64,000 nt of DNA from Hawksworthiomyces lignivorus (GCA_002917075.1 NTMA01000026.1:310001-374000), one strand, 5' to 3'; counted from the stretch's first letter, positions 47,039 to 58,861 are shown. Translations and numbers: made by a program. The notes: generated by a model from the sequence alone, not told the origin.

Positions 47039-48311
47039 TTTGGCAAGATGCTGGTTAATAGCCACAAAATTAGAAATTGAGAACGTCAGGTGATTTAAGA
47101 CTTCAACTAGTCGATGTTGGGATGTCATTCTTTGACTGCATTTCCATGGCAAGCAGCTCGAGAGATGTTTATATATGTGTGTGTTGTACCAAGTCAGTAC
47201 TCGGTGTTTCGGACTTCACTTCGGAGATACTGCAGCATATTCCATGCATAGATCATCTATATTCATTTATAATTTTAAGACTGCAGCGGTAGCAGAGTTC
47301 TAGAGATTAATACCTGAAACACATATGTATGGAGAGAACGGGTCAAGTAGCAAGAGGCGATTATATTCGGTTGAATACAGTGATCCTAGGATGAAATGTC
47401 ATACTAGACGTGAATATCTTAACTACCTGGTTATTTTTATTCTATTCTTTTTCTTCTTTCTCCTCTCTATGTCCAGTATTTCCACAGCTGTGACAAGGAT
47501 GTCATTGAACGCCTCTTTGCCGAAGCGGCTAAGTTTAAATTGTATGGAACATAATTGTAGCAAAAGCGGGTTTTCTGCTTACTGTCGCAAGTGGATGCGG
47601 CACTGGACCATGCCTTGTAAGCCATAGAATCTAGCATTCGCCAAGCAACTATCGCATTACCAGGGGTCGCTCCAAAAGTCTATATGCTAGGAGGATATAC
47701 AGTGAGGTCTTTCGAAGTTGTAGTACGCATAGTCATTTGCTACTTGCGAATTATTGCCTTTGTTTAGAGAGCTTAACGTTAGTGCTGAGCACGAGCTCTT
47801 CAGAGGTGCTTGTCGCTACACCTCGTTGACTTCCATTTTATTTCTCAAAACAAAACAGATTGACGCTTTACGCCTTCGGGGCACGTCAATTTCTACTAGA
47901 CCGGCATGGATAATACGTTGGAATGGTCCTTGACAGATATCAAATCTTTTAGCAAATATGTTTAAGTGCACGCTGTCTCGAATCTAGAGCTTGTGGGATG
48001 CTATGCTCCAATTGGCTAGGGCGATGGCTGGTACCACTACTGTTATCTTCCCACAATCAAAAGTCATATCTCAAGAATATTCAAAGATTCAGTATTCTTC
48101 CCATTACCATATAGACCTCTTAATGGCATTAAAGCCCACGTATTTCCCATACATAAGGTGCAATTCACTTCTTAGAATACGAACTGTATTACTATCAGTA
48201 AAAACAGCTTCCACCCTGCACTTTGTAGAAAGATTTGCTGACCGCCCTCTCGAACAACCGTGCTGGGGGCTTCCAACACACACGGATTCTAGCGTGTAGG
48301 AGTTCTGAGGG
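47039..48311. other. Intergenic region with a possible coding remnant
   Basis: No intact gene. A short plus-strand stretch at 47465-47554 reads like protein (FHSCDKDVIERLFAEAAKF then a stop) and may be a decayed exon, but nothing before or after it extends the frame convincingly. The rest is AT-rich promoter space for the O-methyltransferase (minus) and the esterase (plus). Confidence 0.35.
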
Positions 48312-49499
48312 ATGCTTGCCACGATTTTTCTTTTGTCTCTCCCCGTTTTTGGGGCTGAGATTCTTCTTCCGGAACTCACTGGGCCCCTTACAGTTGGTCT
48401 CACTCACCTGGAGCTAATTGACCACGCACGGTCCGACCCGTTTTCGACGTCTCCGTCCACCCGAGATCTCATGGTCACCTTGTTTTATCCCAGCTCGCCG
48501 TCGGACAACCAGTATCACCTTGCTCTCCAATTCGCCCCGCAAACAGCCTTGCGCATCAATGCCATGCTGAATTTGCCAGACGGCACAGCAGAGTCCTTTA
48601 CCACTCGTGCCCTTCTTAACGCACCAATAGACGCGCCAGGATCACGACCTGTCATCCTCTTCAGTCATGGGTTTGGATTTACTCGCTCCTTGTATACTTC
48701 CTTTCTTCAGGATCTCGCCTCTTGGGGATGGATAGTTGTGGCTATCGATCACCCGTACGATGCTGCGACGATTGAGTATCCGGATGGAAGGGTGACCGAC
48801 GCGCGGGATTGGAGCTGGCCACTTGAGCCAGCCGTCAGGGAGGAGCTGCTCGGCGTCCGAGTTGACGATTTGTTGTTTGTGCTTGCGCAGCTCGGAAACA
48901 GTTCTGTGATCAGCCGGGTTCCAGGAGTTAATCCCTCAGCACACGGCGACAGCGCGCCTGCATTCAATGTCACTAGCGTCGTGGCACTGGGCCACTCTTT
49001 CGGCGGTGCGACGGCGGTGCAGATCTTGCAAAGGTCACCGGCTGTGGTGGCAGCTGCAAACCTAGACGGATATCTCTATGGGCCAGTGGTGCTGTCTGGA
49101 ACGGACAAGCCTGTGTTGGTGCTAGGTTTTCCAGAACATCTTGCTACTGACGACCCCGATGCAGCTCCGGGCTGGCCAAGCTTGGTTGGTTGGAAGCGTG
49201 ACTTCACGGTAGCAGGAACAGTTCATGAGAGCTATTCGGATTATCCTGTCTTTGCGGATATCCTCACTGATAATGGGCCGGATGCGGGAACTGTTGCAGG
49301 AACTAGGATGATAGAAATAGTGAGAACATATGTTGGCACATTTTTCAGCACGATTTTGCTGCAATCCGATGACGACGGGCTTCTCAGCAGGGAACATAGC
49401 AGATTTCCAGAGGTGTCTCTTAGGAGAAGTGGCGAACCCAGCCCTGCTGTATCAATGTGGGGAGCATACGAAGGCATAATGCAATGGCCTTGGTGGTAA
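48312..49499 (+). CDS. Secreted PAF-acetylhydrolase-like alpha/beta-hydrolase
   Basis: Single exon, 395 aa, starting GGGATGCTTGCC. The first 15-17 residues form a short signal peptide (LATIFLLSLPVFGA). The fold is that of the platelet-activating-factor acetylhydrolase/dienelactone-hydrolase-like lipases: an N-terminal strand region with DLMVTLFYPSS, the oxyanion segment RPVILFSHGFGFTRSLY, AIDHPYDAATIEYPDGR, and the nucleophile elbow VVALGHSFGGATAV (Ser near residue 227). NLDGYLYGPV follows, and the C-terminal part should supply the acid and His (candidates VHESYSDYPVF near 300). It would cleave short or oxidised acyl esters outside the cell. No introns and no clear functional neighbour. Confidence 0.82.
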   Translation: MLATIFLLSLPVFGAEILLPELTGPLTVGLTHLELIDHARSDPFSTSPSTRDLMVTLFYPSSPSDNQYHLALQFAPQTALRINAMLNLPDGTAESFTTRALLNAPIDAPGSRPVILFSHGFGFTRSLYTSFLQDLASWGWIVVAIDHPYDAATIEYPDGRVTDARDWSWPLEPAVREELLGVRVDDLLFVLAQLGNSSVISRVPGVNPSAHGDSAPAFNVTSVVALGHSFGGATAVQILQRSPAVVAAANLDGYLYGPVVLSGTDKPVLVLGFPEHLATDDPDAAPGWPSLVGWKRDFTVAGTVHESYSDYPVFADILTDNGPDAGTVAGTRMIEIVRTYVGTFFSTILLQSDDDGLLSREHSRFPEVSLRRSGEPSPAVSMWGAYEGIMQWPWW

Positions 49500-50835
49500 C
49501 GGTGTGGTAATCACGAACGCCGAATTAACAATTGATTCAGCGAGATTTTGGGCGGCAGTTTGTTCCATGAGATTATTGACGAGAGTCGCTATGGCCACAG
49601 CGCTATGCAACGGCTCTGTTGGTTGATTCGATGTACGCTGTTCTTCTGCGTCTATGATGTTGAGTACGGTATTGCTAACTCGTTTCAGGATTCTCTGAAG
49701 TGTAAAAAAATTTCACCGAGATGAAATACAGCTAAAGTGGATGAAATATTATACTTTGCTGCGGAACGAGAACCATAACAATGATCGCGGACAATATGAC
49801 TGGGATGATAAATATATGTAAAGATCTGCTACAACAAGCATCTACCTGGTTGATGGAAGTAGAGATCGGAGACAGCGACTGAAGCACGGCTTTTTATTTT
49901 GTTTAACTTTTAAGTTTTTCTAGAAAGGAGAAAATTAAAAAAAGGGGAGACCAGATTAAGTAAAATTGACCGGCCAGTCTGAGCTCAGCAGCTGTTGTGC
50001 TTACGTGCATGCAAGATCGCAAATCTGTCAATCATCGATGTTGCAGCTTAAGCGGCGTTATCCAAAACCTCTAATAGGATCTCATGGTGATTATCTCAAA
50101 CATGGGCCAACTGTTTGTAAGAATGAGCTTTTTACTCTTCTGTTTTATTTTTAAGTTCCAAAATTTTTGAAAAGATTACGAGTCATAGTTTTGGTTCCTT
50201 CCCCACGAATCAGGCTGACCCACAGCGTTTCTGGATAGTTTGAGGCTTTCTGAAACGGAAAATCCAGAGCAAATCAGACCCATGGAACAATTACCTGGCT
50301 ACAGCCACGCAACTAGGCACATAAAAAGTCGTCATCGTTGTCGCGGGGACGATTCCAGCAGGGGCTCTCGATTGGAGATGCGCCGAGACTTTTTCAACTT
50401 CCGTTTCTCGAAGCATCCAAGCGTCGCTCAAGATCTATGGCCAGGTAGGGTCTCCCCGTAGTATAGTTCCGTGTAGGGCCGGATCATAATGTGAAAATAG
50501 GTTTCTACACGAAACACAGCTCTCCCCCAGCTTCAGATGTGTAAGCTTGAGACCCGCTTTGCCAACTGGAAATACTCCAACCATACTGGCTCAAAATGGG
50601 GCTGTCTTGATCGATCGTTGATATGGGTGAACAAATGTATATAAGAAGAGTCGTGTTATGAAGATTTCTTGATAAGAATTCATCAGAAGGCGGGTCCTGA
50701 AGAAAGTGTGTTTCTTATTCATAATAGACTTTTATATTTCTCTTTTCTTTGTCTTTGTCGCTGGTCCGACTTTATTCCTTTGTTGTGTCGCATATCGCTT
50801 CTCGGCAGCTGGCACTTTGCCAACACACGTTCGTC
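49500..50835. other. Intergenic region
   Basis: About 1.3 kb of AT-rich sequence. The short frames at 49966-50154 and 50240-50461 have no recognisable content. The end is the CT-rich leader of the GPI-protein gene. Confidence 0.45.
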
Positions 50836-51780
50836 ATGCAGCTCTCCAATGTACTTGTCTCCATCATATTGGCTTCCACTTCGATTGTCGCCGCCATGCA
50901 CAACGGCTCCGGAGCCAATGCCGATGCTGTACATACTTGCAGAGAAATAGCTCACTTGGAGAGGCTTGTTGCGATAGCAGCTGTATGCATAACCACGAAC
51001 GCCATCCATTCTAAATAATACTCTTTCGCTGATGTTGGCCTCTTCAATAGAATGACACTAAATTAGCAAACAAGTTTGATGGCAACACCACTGAGGAGGA
51101 TGCGTAAGTGTCGATTCCTGCACTTGGAACAGAGCTAGCAATGCTGATTTCCGCCGATGCAGTTTCAAGGTGATAGCTGGCGCAGCCGCGACGAAACTTG
51201 CTACCCTGCAATCCAACAGCTCACTCACCATATTCTGCTCGGCCCAGAATGATATTCACACGTGCAAGCGCATAGCTTGGTTACAGAAGGAAGTCAACCT
51301 GGCGTCGAATGCTGCCGCCTTGTCCGCCAAATTTAATGGAAACACTGCCAAGATTGACCATTTCAAGTCTAGGGCTGCTAAAGCCCAGACTAAGCTTGAT
51401 GCTTTGAACACCAATAGTACATTAGCATCGATCTGCGCAAGCCTTGGGCAAAGTAAGTGTCTACCGGCTTGAACTCTGGTGTGCATGGCTAACTCTCCCT
51501 TGCAGCATCCACAGCCACAGCAAGCAATAGCAGCAGCATCGGCGGCAGCAGCGGCAACAACAATAGCAGTAGCAGCATCAGTGGTAACATCGGCAGCAGT
51601 AGCAACAACAGCAGCAGTGGCAGCAATAGCAATAGTACCAGCAGTACCAGCAGTAGCAGCAGCAGCAGTAGCAGTAGCAGTAGCAGTACTGTAGTGTCTG
51701 GTACTGAAAGATTCGAGGCTTTTAACACTATTGGATCCGGTTTACTTGCTATGGCTGTGGTAATTATGTTCAGTCTATAG
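50836..51780 (+). CDS. Small GPI-anchored surface protein with tandem 66-residue repeat
   Basis: Four exons, 50836-50982, 51051-51103, 51163-51452 and 51506-51780, give 254 aa. Donors are GTATGC, GTAAGT and GTAAGT; acceptors AATAG, TGCAG and TGCAG; all phases agree. Signal peptide 1-20. Two copies of one domain follow: Cys35 to Cys92 and Cys101 to Cys158, each spanning 57 positions with no gap between copies. By my hand alignment 26 of 58 positions are identical, including HTCxxIAxLxxxV, KFxGNT and TKLxxL. A Ser/Asn/Gly-rich stalk (about 165-225, encoded by an AGC/AGT/AAC microsatellite) and a C-terminal hydrophobic tail (LLAMAVVIMFSL) follow. This is the pattern of a GPI-anchored wall protein with a heavily O-glycosylated stem. 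The domain family is not one I can name; the role is unknown. Confidence 0.78.
51513..51701 (+). repeat. AGC/AGT/AAC trinucleotide microsatellite in coding sequence
   Basis: An imperfect trinucleotide array dominated by AGC, AGT, AAC, AAT and GGC codons, encoding the Ser/Asn/Gly stalk of the GPI protein. It is likely to vary in length between strains. The opposite strand shows a fake Leu-rich open frame from the same repeat. Confidence 0.85.
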
Positions 51781-52645
51781 AAGCTCCGGCAAGTATTATG
51801 AGGAATAATAAATTGCTGTTGAGAAGATTTTGCTCTACCAAAATATTTGCATCCAATCAAACCCTCAAGCGAAGTTTACAATCGCTCTTTAGCAGAGCTG
51901 GCTTGTCATATTGCATCGCGACCACCAATACTTCCAAGTGACTGGCGGCTTAGATCATATTTGAATAAATATAACATTTTCTACATTTAAATATTTAGCA
52001 TGTTCTCTTATGCTTCTAAATGTAATAAGATGACTACCAAGGTGGGAGTCATTTGCATCGGAAACGTACGCCTCTCGTTTCTTATTAATAGGTTCCAATC
52101 TATCCACCTCGGTGATCACATAAAATACGACAATCTGTCTACTACCCCTCTTCAAAAATTTTGGTTATATATTTACATATTTCCATTTTCACACTTCCGG
52201 TGCTTATTTCTTTTATTTTTATTTTTATTTTTTTTGGTTCTTTTGGAAGTAGTGCTGCCGTGGTTGGCAGTTACTCCGTGGTTCTTGAACGCTTCAACTG
52301 TACTGGATTTACCTCAACATCAACATAAGAGTACGTATTTATTGTGCCATGCTCGCGCACTATCACTGCTAGGCATCAACTAATGTGCCGAACCATTGTA
52401 AATCGAAATGATCTTCACTTTGTCCCATAAATTGCGGAAATGAAAATATACATCTGTAGGATTCCCATTGCCCCGCAATTAGGCAGATGAGTTGGACGGG
52501 CTTGGAATGACATATGACAATGGCTCATAGTGACTGTGCCGCTCCGAGATACTTATACCCTCAACTCCTGTGCCGTAAATCTGATCAAGCTCTGATTCTG
52601 CTTAAAAAAAAATCGCCATAGCTTCTGTTTTTTTTTTTTTTTGCG
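51781..52645. other. Intergenic region upstream of the aminopeptidase
   Basis: No gene supported; T-rich runs occur at 52205-52240. A T-tract (52628-52642) ends three bases before the aminopeptidase start codon. Confidence 0.5.
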
Positions 52646-55395
52646 ATGGCTCGTCTTCCCAAAAGTGTGAGACCAGCTCATTATGAGTTAGATCTCAAGC
52701 TCGATTTGGATGGCTTAAAATTTCAAGGCTCTGTTGTCGCACATTTAGAAGTAGTAATCCAAACGGCGACAATTGTCCTAAACTCTAAAGATTTGGATAT
52801 CACAAGCACGAAAGTCGTATATCCCTCAGGCAACGTCACGCAGATCTCTTCAGTTCAATATGACACTGATTTGCAGACAGTCGATCTTTCTTTACACAAA
52901 CCAACACCTGCCGGCTCCAAAATTATGCTCCATATGTCTTTTCAAGGTATAATAAAGAAGGACGGCAGAACACCCGGATTCCAGTGGACTGGCTACAAAA
53001 ATGCCAACGAAGAGCTCAAACGGGTGTATTCGACAAGCTGCGAGCCCATAGGCGCTCGCTGCATTTTCCCATGCTTCGACGAGCCCGAGTACAAGGCAAC
53101 TCTTTCCTCCACTGTCACAATCAACCAAAACATGGTCTGTGTGAGCAATATGGATGTCGCATCATCGCAAGTCACGGCATTTGAAACAGAAGTATCCAAG
53201 AGGATTGTTTTTAATACTACGCCGCGCATGTCTACTTACCTGATCTGCTTTGTAATTGGCGACTTCGATTACATCGAGTCGAATCGGCTGCGGTTTCCGG
53301 TGCGGATATATGCCGTGCGAGGTGCGAAGATCCAGGATGCATCAAGCATGCTGGAGGTTGCTGTAAATGCCTTAGAGCACTACGAGCGCATATTTGGCCT
53401 AGATTATCCTCTTCCAAAATTAGACTTGGTCGCTCTGCCCGATGCTGGCGCGCTGGAAAACTGGGGATGTATCGTCTTCGGGGAGCGCTTCATCCTCCTT
53501 GACAGTGAAACAACGGCGACGAAGTCCTGGCAGATGGCCGTGGAGACCTTGTGCCACGAGATTGCCCACCAGTGGTTTGGCAACCTGGTGACGATGGCGT
53601 GGTGGGACAACCTCTGGCTCAATGAAGCTTTTGCCGAATGGGCTGGATTTTACGTCGTCGATAAGATGTTTCCTGAATGGAAGTACTGGCTACACTTTGT
53701 CGCTGGAGATCCTGATCCCGAGGCTATGGCATTCTACCAGGGTGCTTTGGATTTCGATTCGACGAGAGCAAGTCACCCAATATACAACCCAAATGCTTCA
53801 CCCGATCGTATGAGTGAACTTTTTGACAATATTACGTATATGAAGGGCGCCTCTCTCGTCAGGATGCTCTGCCGTTATTTGGGGACAGAGACTTTTATTG
53901 ATGGGATAAAAGACTACTTGAAGCGGCACGTATTTTCAAACGCGACAACTGCTGATCTCTGGGATGCACTATCGCAAAGTAGTGCTATAGATGTAAAAAG
54001 CTTGATGCAAGGGTGGACAGAATATGTTGGGCATCCTATTATCTTGGTAACTGAAAATGGAGAGTCCGGCACGATTACCCTCGAGCAACACAGATACCTT
54101 CAATCAGCGGAAGTCACACTCGAGGAAGACAAAAACTTGTACCATGTTCCCTTGAACATGATAGCCCGCGACGCCCCGGAGAACGTTCTTTTGCTAACCT
54201 CGCGCAAGGAGACGTACCCGGTAGATCTCGAATTCTACAAGCTCAACGCAGAACAGATTGGATTGTATCGAGTTTCCTATCCTTCATCCCGCCTACAGAT
54301 CTTTGGAAAGCAAATTTCAAGTGGGCTTTTGTCAGCAGAAGATCGCGTGGGCCTCATCTCAGACGCTCACGCTTTGGTCTCGTCTCAGCTTAGAACTGCT
54401 ATAAGAACCGACGACCTGCTCAATTTCTTGTCACATTTCCGAGAGGAAAATAATTTCCTCGTTTGGCGGCAGATCTTCTTTACTTTTGCGAAGATCAAGC
54501 AGGCTTTCCTCTTTTCCTCACCGAAAATCAGCGCAGCGCTGGAGCATTTCCATCAGCATCTTATTTTGCCTCATTGCTCCAATGAAGTATGGGATATCAA
54601 GAGGAGCGATTCCGTTGCCACTCAAACTGAAAAAGCACTCTTCTTTTCTCAAGCAACCGGTTATGAGATGTTCATCACTGCTACGTCGAAACTTTTTGAT
54701 CAGTTTATAGCTGGGAATGAAACCGCAATTAATCCGAATGTGCGGAAGTATGTGTTCCAGTCCGTAGCCAAAAGCAAAGACATTGATCGTGTAAGTCACA
54801 ACCAATGCACAAGTCGACTTATAGAAAGAATCAAAAGTCCTCACTAATGCTTGCGTGTGCTCGTTTAGTACGAAGCTATGCTAGCACTCGCACGTACCAC
54901 GCAAAATCCAGAGGTTCGCACCGACGCTTTTGTCTCTCTTGGTTACTCAGACAAACCAGCTCTGATTCAGCAAGCATTGGACCTTTTGACGAATGAGAAT
55001 GATCCGTTCTCTCCGCTCGAGAAATGGTTTCTACTAAATGCCCTACAAACACATCAAGCTGGAGCCGAAGCCTCGTGGTTCTGGCTGAAGGAGAAATGGG
55101 CCGAGTTCAGTGACGTCCACATTGTAACCATGTCACGGTACATGGCCAGCTGCACTAGCAGTCTATCCACTCTTGCTCAACTGAACGATGTCCGAGAGCT
55201 TGCTTCATCTGCCGAGGTATGTCGACTTGATATAGCCGGACTGCGCCCAGCGTTTGAGTAAGCTGACAATAGACCTAGGAAAAATATAAAACTATTTTTG
55301 AAGAAGCAATCGAAGGAATCAAAGCTAGAATGAGCTGGGTTGAGCGAGATCGACAGGGGGTAGAAATATGGCTAGAGCAACAGGGCTTTTGTTAG
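52646..55395 (+). CDS. M1 zinc aminopeptidase (Aap1/Ape2-like)
   Basis: Removes N-terminal residues from peptides. Three exons, 52646-54790, 54869-55216 and 55279-55395, give 869 aa, the usual length for cytosolic fungal M1 enzymes. Introns have donors GTAAGT and GTATGT and end TTTAG and CCTAG, in phase. The zinc site is complete: HEIAH at 304-308 and the third ligand Glu327 in LWLNEAFAEW, the HExxH-x18-E spacing. The substrate-recognition motif reads GALEN (268-272) instead of the usual GAMEN. The N-terminal beta-saddle domain (PKSVRPAHYELDL at the start, RCIFPCFDEPEYKA) and the C-terminal helical ERAP1-like domain are both present. No signal peptide or transit sequence, so cytosolic location is likely. 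The start sits directly after a T-tract, and no in-frame upstream ATG was seen. Confidence 0.93.
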
Positions 55396-55688
55396 TTTAT
55401 GAAGGATGTTAAGCAGTACGAGCAACGACTAGATAAGATTAGTAGCTTCTAGATTTGCTCTCTTTGGAACTAAGAATAAAATGATTATATATACTTTTTA
55501 TGAACTTATAAGACTGTTAGCATTGACTCGTAGCCCTCGTCAGCCGCGGAGACAACGTGTGCTATACCTTCGTATACTGATATCACCACCTAGAAAAGAC
55601 GCCCAGCACTCTCGGAATCGCGATGCTGGCCTTCCAGTTCTCGGTCCTTTGCGCAGGGGAACTTGTAGTCAATGCTGGATTTGAACGT
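55396..55688. other. Short intergenic region between convergent genes
   Basis: 3' flanks of the aminopeptidase and the GST gene. Nothing coding was seen. Confidence 0.5.
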
Positions 55689-56456
55689 TCACTTGGTGCT
55701 AATAACTTTAAGCCAACTTTCTCGAGTTTCGAGGCTGTCAAACCAGCGCTTGACATTGGGATACTTGTCAAAAGTCTCTTTGTAGCCAATTTTTCGTACC
55801 AACGAACCATAGGGGATGTGGAACAAATCAGCCAACGTTAACTCGTCTCCAGCCAAGTACTTCTGCTTTGCTAGGATTCCGTCGTAGACCGCAAGCGCAG
55901 CATCCAGCTGTGCGGCATACACTTTAACTTTTTCTTCGTCCGGTGGACCTAGGCCTTTCATTCTGTTCCCCACATCAAGTTGATTAGCCAATTTTTGTCT
56001 TCCCGAAGAGATGGGGGGGGACGCGGGTCGTACCCTTTAAAGACAATCTCCTGCGCAAGGTTGGCGACTGGACCATCGAAGTAATTTTGCTCAATCGAGC
56101 AGGCCTTGGACCGATAAGCAAAATACTCAATTCTAGAGAGCTGCAGAACATGTACTGACCTGTTCGAACAAGCCATATGCCTTAGCATCTCCGGTCGGGA
56201 TCAGCTTCTTTTCCGGGCTGCCATATTTCTCTGCGAGGTATTTACAGATCGCTCTGCTCTCAAACAGAGTAAGTTCGCCGTCCTCGATGAATGGGATCTT
56301 TCCGAATGGTTGCTTCAGAAGATAGGCGGGCGATTTGTGCTCTCCCTTTGCCAGCTCAACCGTGACGAGCTCGTACGGGACATTGAGTTCTGTCAGGGTA
56401 GTCGTGACTCTCTGTGTGCAGGTAGAGAGGCCGAAACCATGAACTTTGATAGCCAT
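55689..56456 (-). CDS. Glutathione S-transferase
   Basis: Conjugates glutathione to electrophiles; cytosolic. Three exons on the minus strand, 56456-56160, 56104-56034 and 55962-55689, give 213 aa. Introns are 55 nt (donor GTCAGT, acceptor CCAAG) and 71 nt (donor GTACGA, acceptor AACAG), in phase. The N-terminal thioredoxin-fold domain (1-80) shows STCTQRVTTTLTELNVPYE, the cis-proline strand FGKIPFIEDGELTLFESRAI and CKYLAEKYG. The helical domain follows with FEQACSIEQNYFDGPVANL, LAKQKYLAGDELTLADLFHIPYG and a closing helix. The theta/EF1B-gamma-like fungal class is the best fit. In the active-site loop Ser11 or Cys13 may play the catalytic role. Convergent with the aminopeptidase; no functional link is evident. 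Confidence 0.92.
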
Positions 56457-57479
56457 TGTGAGTCGTCACTTAATGTACCAAGCAAATTGTTCGCTGACCT
56501 TTTGGTATAGTTTAGATTGGCATGGAAACAGGTGGAGAAACAGCACAATCTTGGTAATTTCGAAGAGCGACGTTGGCAAATTTATATCTCATAGGCGGAA
56601 CCAAGAGACCCGACCAGAGGATATTTGGTAATGATAAGTAATATTGGCGGGTTGTGGGGCCCAGATATATCTTTGTACCAACATATGAGTTTAAGCCTAC
56701 GCCCGGTCGGAGCCCGAATCGTGGACGAATTGCCACGACGCCATGGCCCATCTCGCGATAATGCTCTGAGTGGGTCTTTCGCCGCTTCTGCCGCCTGTCA
56801 ACAAACCTTACATACTCGGACATACACAGGTTCCAGACTAGTACGACTAGACTGATGTACGATATAAACTAGTCCCCCACTTTGTACGGAATACATAGTG
56901 CCGAAAATGATTATGAAATGACACGTGCGTGCCCTCGAGAAGTCTTCAAGTTTTGTCCTTCGCGCAGACTACCCCCGTCCCCTCTGCCTACCATGTCACA
57001 CTTTTGCCGCATTTTCATATGATAGTATTACTTTTATATGTTGTATGACAACAAATTTAAAGCAAGTAGTATTTCACATGGGGTCTTTTTAAATATTTTT
57101 AAGAAGGATTTGTTCAAAAGCTACTGGCTACTAAAAAGGGTATGCTTGTAACGACTGCGCCATTATGTACATACATGAGCTTGTGCGAAGTTTTTTTGGG
57201 GGGCTGGGGAGGAAGGAGCTTGGGCTTAAACTACATACCTGATAATATGGGATTACAAGCTTTAAGGTGAAAATACAATAGGAATGAGTGTTACTGTTTT
57301 CTTTACCTAGTTGAAATTGTAAGTAAGAAAGTCGATAAGTTATGCTTAGTCACTATTTCCACCCAGCAATTGCTGTACTCATAGCCCTATTGTGCTCCTT
57401 ATTTTGCACTGTACGAGGTGCTCTTAAAATAGGCTCTTCCTCCTGACCGCCCAAAGGCTGATTTCTGCCTTTTGAGTTA
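56457..57479. other. AT-rich intergenic region
   Basis: No gene supported on either strand. Contains promoter sequence of the GST gene (minus) and AT-rich DNA with a G-run near 57190-57210. Confidence 0.45.
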
Positions 57480-58861
57480 ATGGCTCTAACCAATTCGTAC
57501 AAGTGGGAGCTCCAATAAGCCCCTGGACTGGCCCAAGACCAACGACAGGCTCTTCCGCCGGCTGCACGCCAGAGGGGAGACCGCTATACTAGATAAAGCG
57601 CAGCGGGTGCATCCCAGCTGGAGTCGTGCCCAAACTCGGAGAAAGATTGCCGATATATCGGAAATAATCAATACGATCTACGACTCAGGCGCTTTATTTT
57701 TTACTAAGAAATCCATACGGAATATAGTACAACAAACTTGATGATATAAGAGACTGAAAACCAGGCAACTTAAAACTAGGCGACAAGACTTCCTTTATCT
57801 TTACTGTGCAAGATTTAGATGGCGTTGTTATAAAGATACGGCTAGAGCTGGGTGAATTTTTATACAAAAGTCTCGATTCTCTAGATGCTGATCTCTATTA
57901 GTAAATTATTCACTAGACTTACATTTTTACTACTGTATCATTTCTAAGTGCTTGTTGTAGTACGAAAATTGGTGTTCGATTCCGACCGGTAGACCATCTA
58001 ACATCGATAACTCGGCGGTTTTGTGATGAATTTAAACCAGAATGCGCCATTCTTACTATTATCGTTGAGCGACAACTTGTCCAGCTTCATCGAGTTACCA
58101 AGGAATACATTCCCCAATGTCCTATTTTTCCGGTGGAGAAGGTTCAAACAATTTTCCAGCAGAAAAGAATCGGATGGCAAGCTAGCGATCAAAAACAACA
58201 ACTTAGATCAACGCTTGAGTCGGCGATAATCCCAAACGTTCGTAAGGTAGTGGCTTTCGCCTGTTTTAACTTGTCGGACTACGAGATGGCAGAACGCAGT
58301 GCCTGTCAACATGCACTCATCCCAATTCTTCGAAGTTATTTCGCCCGACGTCAGCTCGTAGCAGAGGAAACCATTCGTTGCTTTGCACAAGACCCATTGT
58401 ACGAAGATGTTGACAAGACAGTCTTAGCTACAGCTGGCATCTCCGTTCTCGGTAACCCGCACGCCTTTCTTGAGGTGGACGATACAAGTCTTGTATTCTG
58501 CCTCTGGCCGTTGGCGCCAGTGAGACAAATGATCGCCGATATAGCTCGGACGGCAGTCATGATTTGGAACCGAGTTGAGGAGGTGGCTATGCGTCCGGCA
58601 GCGCTAGGCCAGACGGAGTAGACGGAGTAGTACGACTACGTTTTCTGGCTCCTCTTAGAGAAAGGATGTATCTATTATACTCTTTATGCTAACTTCTTTG
58701 CATTTCAGCGAGGACAATATCTCACTACGTGTGACAGAGATAGTCAAGCACTATACTGAACTAGACTTTCCGGTGGACAAAGTAAATTTCGGCGCCAGTC
58801 TTACCATCTACTTAAGGAAGCAGGGTTCTTTCATGGAGACTGGCGGTGACAATCGAGAGTA
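57480..58861 (+). pseudogene. SRR1-like domain gene with a disrupted 5' half
   Basis: SRR1-like proteins (PF07985; Arabidopsis SRR1 acts in clock and light signalling) have no settled role in fungi. The 3' part is well ordered. An exon ends at 57898 (GTAAAT donor), the next begins at 57961 after TTGTAG and runs to about 58617 (weak GTAGAC donor), and the last is 58709-58861. Core motifs are VRKVVAFACF, ERSACQHALIPILRSYF, CFAQDPLYEDVDKTVL, ISVLGNPHAFLEVDDTSLVF and VRQMIADIARTAVMIW. The last exon resembles the family C-terminus (VTEIVKHYTELDF). The 5' part is coding-like (RRLHARGETAILDK, DISEIINTIYDSGALFF) but is not reachable from the ATG at 57480 in frame. Its junction to the next coding block (GDKTSFIFTVQDLDG) also fails in phase for every acceptor I tried. 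So either two frame disruptions have occurred, or there are unrecognised introns or sequencing indels. Functional status uncertain. Confidence 0.55.

Noticed and set aside
47465..47554. Protein-like stretch taken as a gene
   Set aside because: Only about 30 codons, with no supported start, splice partners or domain; noted as a possible remnant only.
51489..51860. Leu-rich 123-aa minus-strand frame
   Set aside because: It is the reverse of the AGC/AGT microsatellite in the GPI-protein gene.
57980..58010. Second tRNA-like GTGTTCGATTCC motif
   Set aside because: No T-stem pairing, and the stretch reads as coding sequence of the SRR1-like gene.
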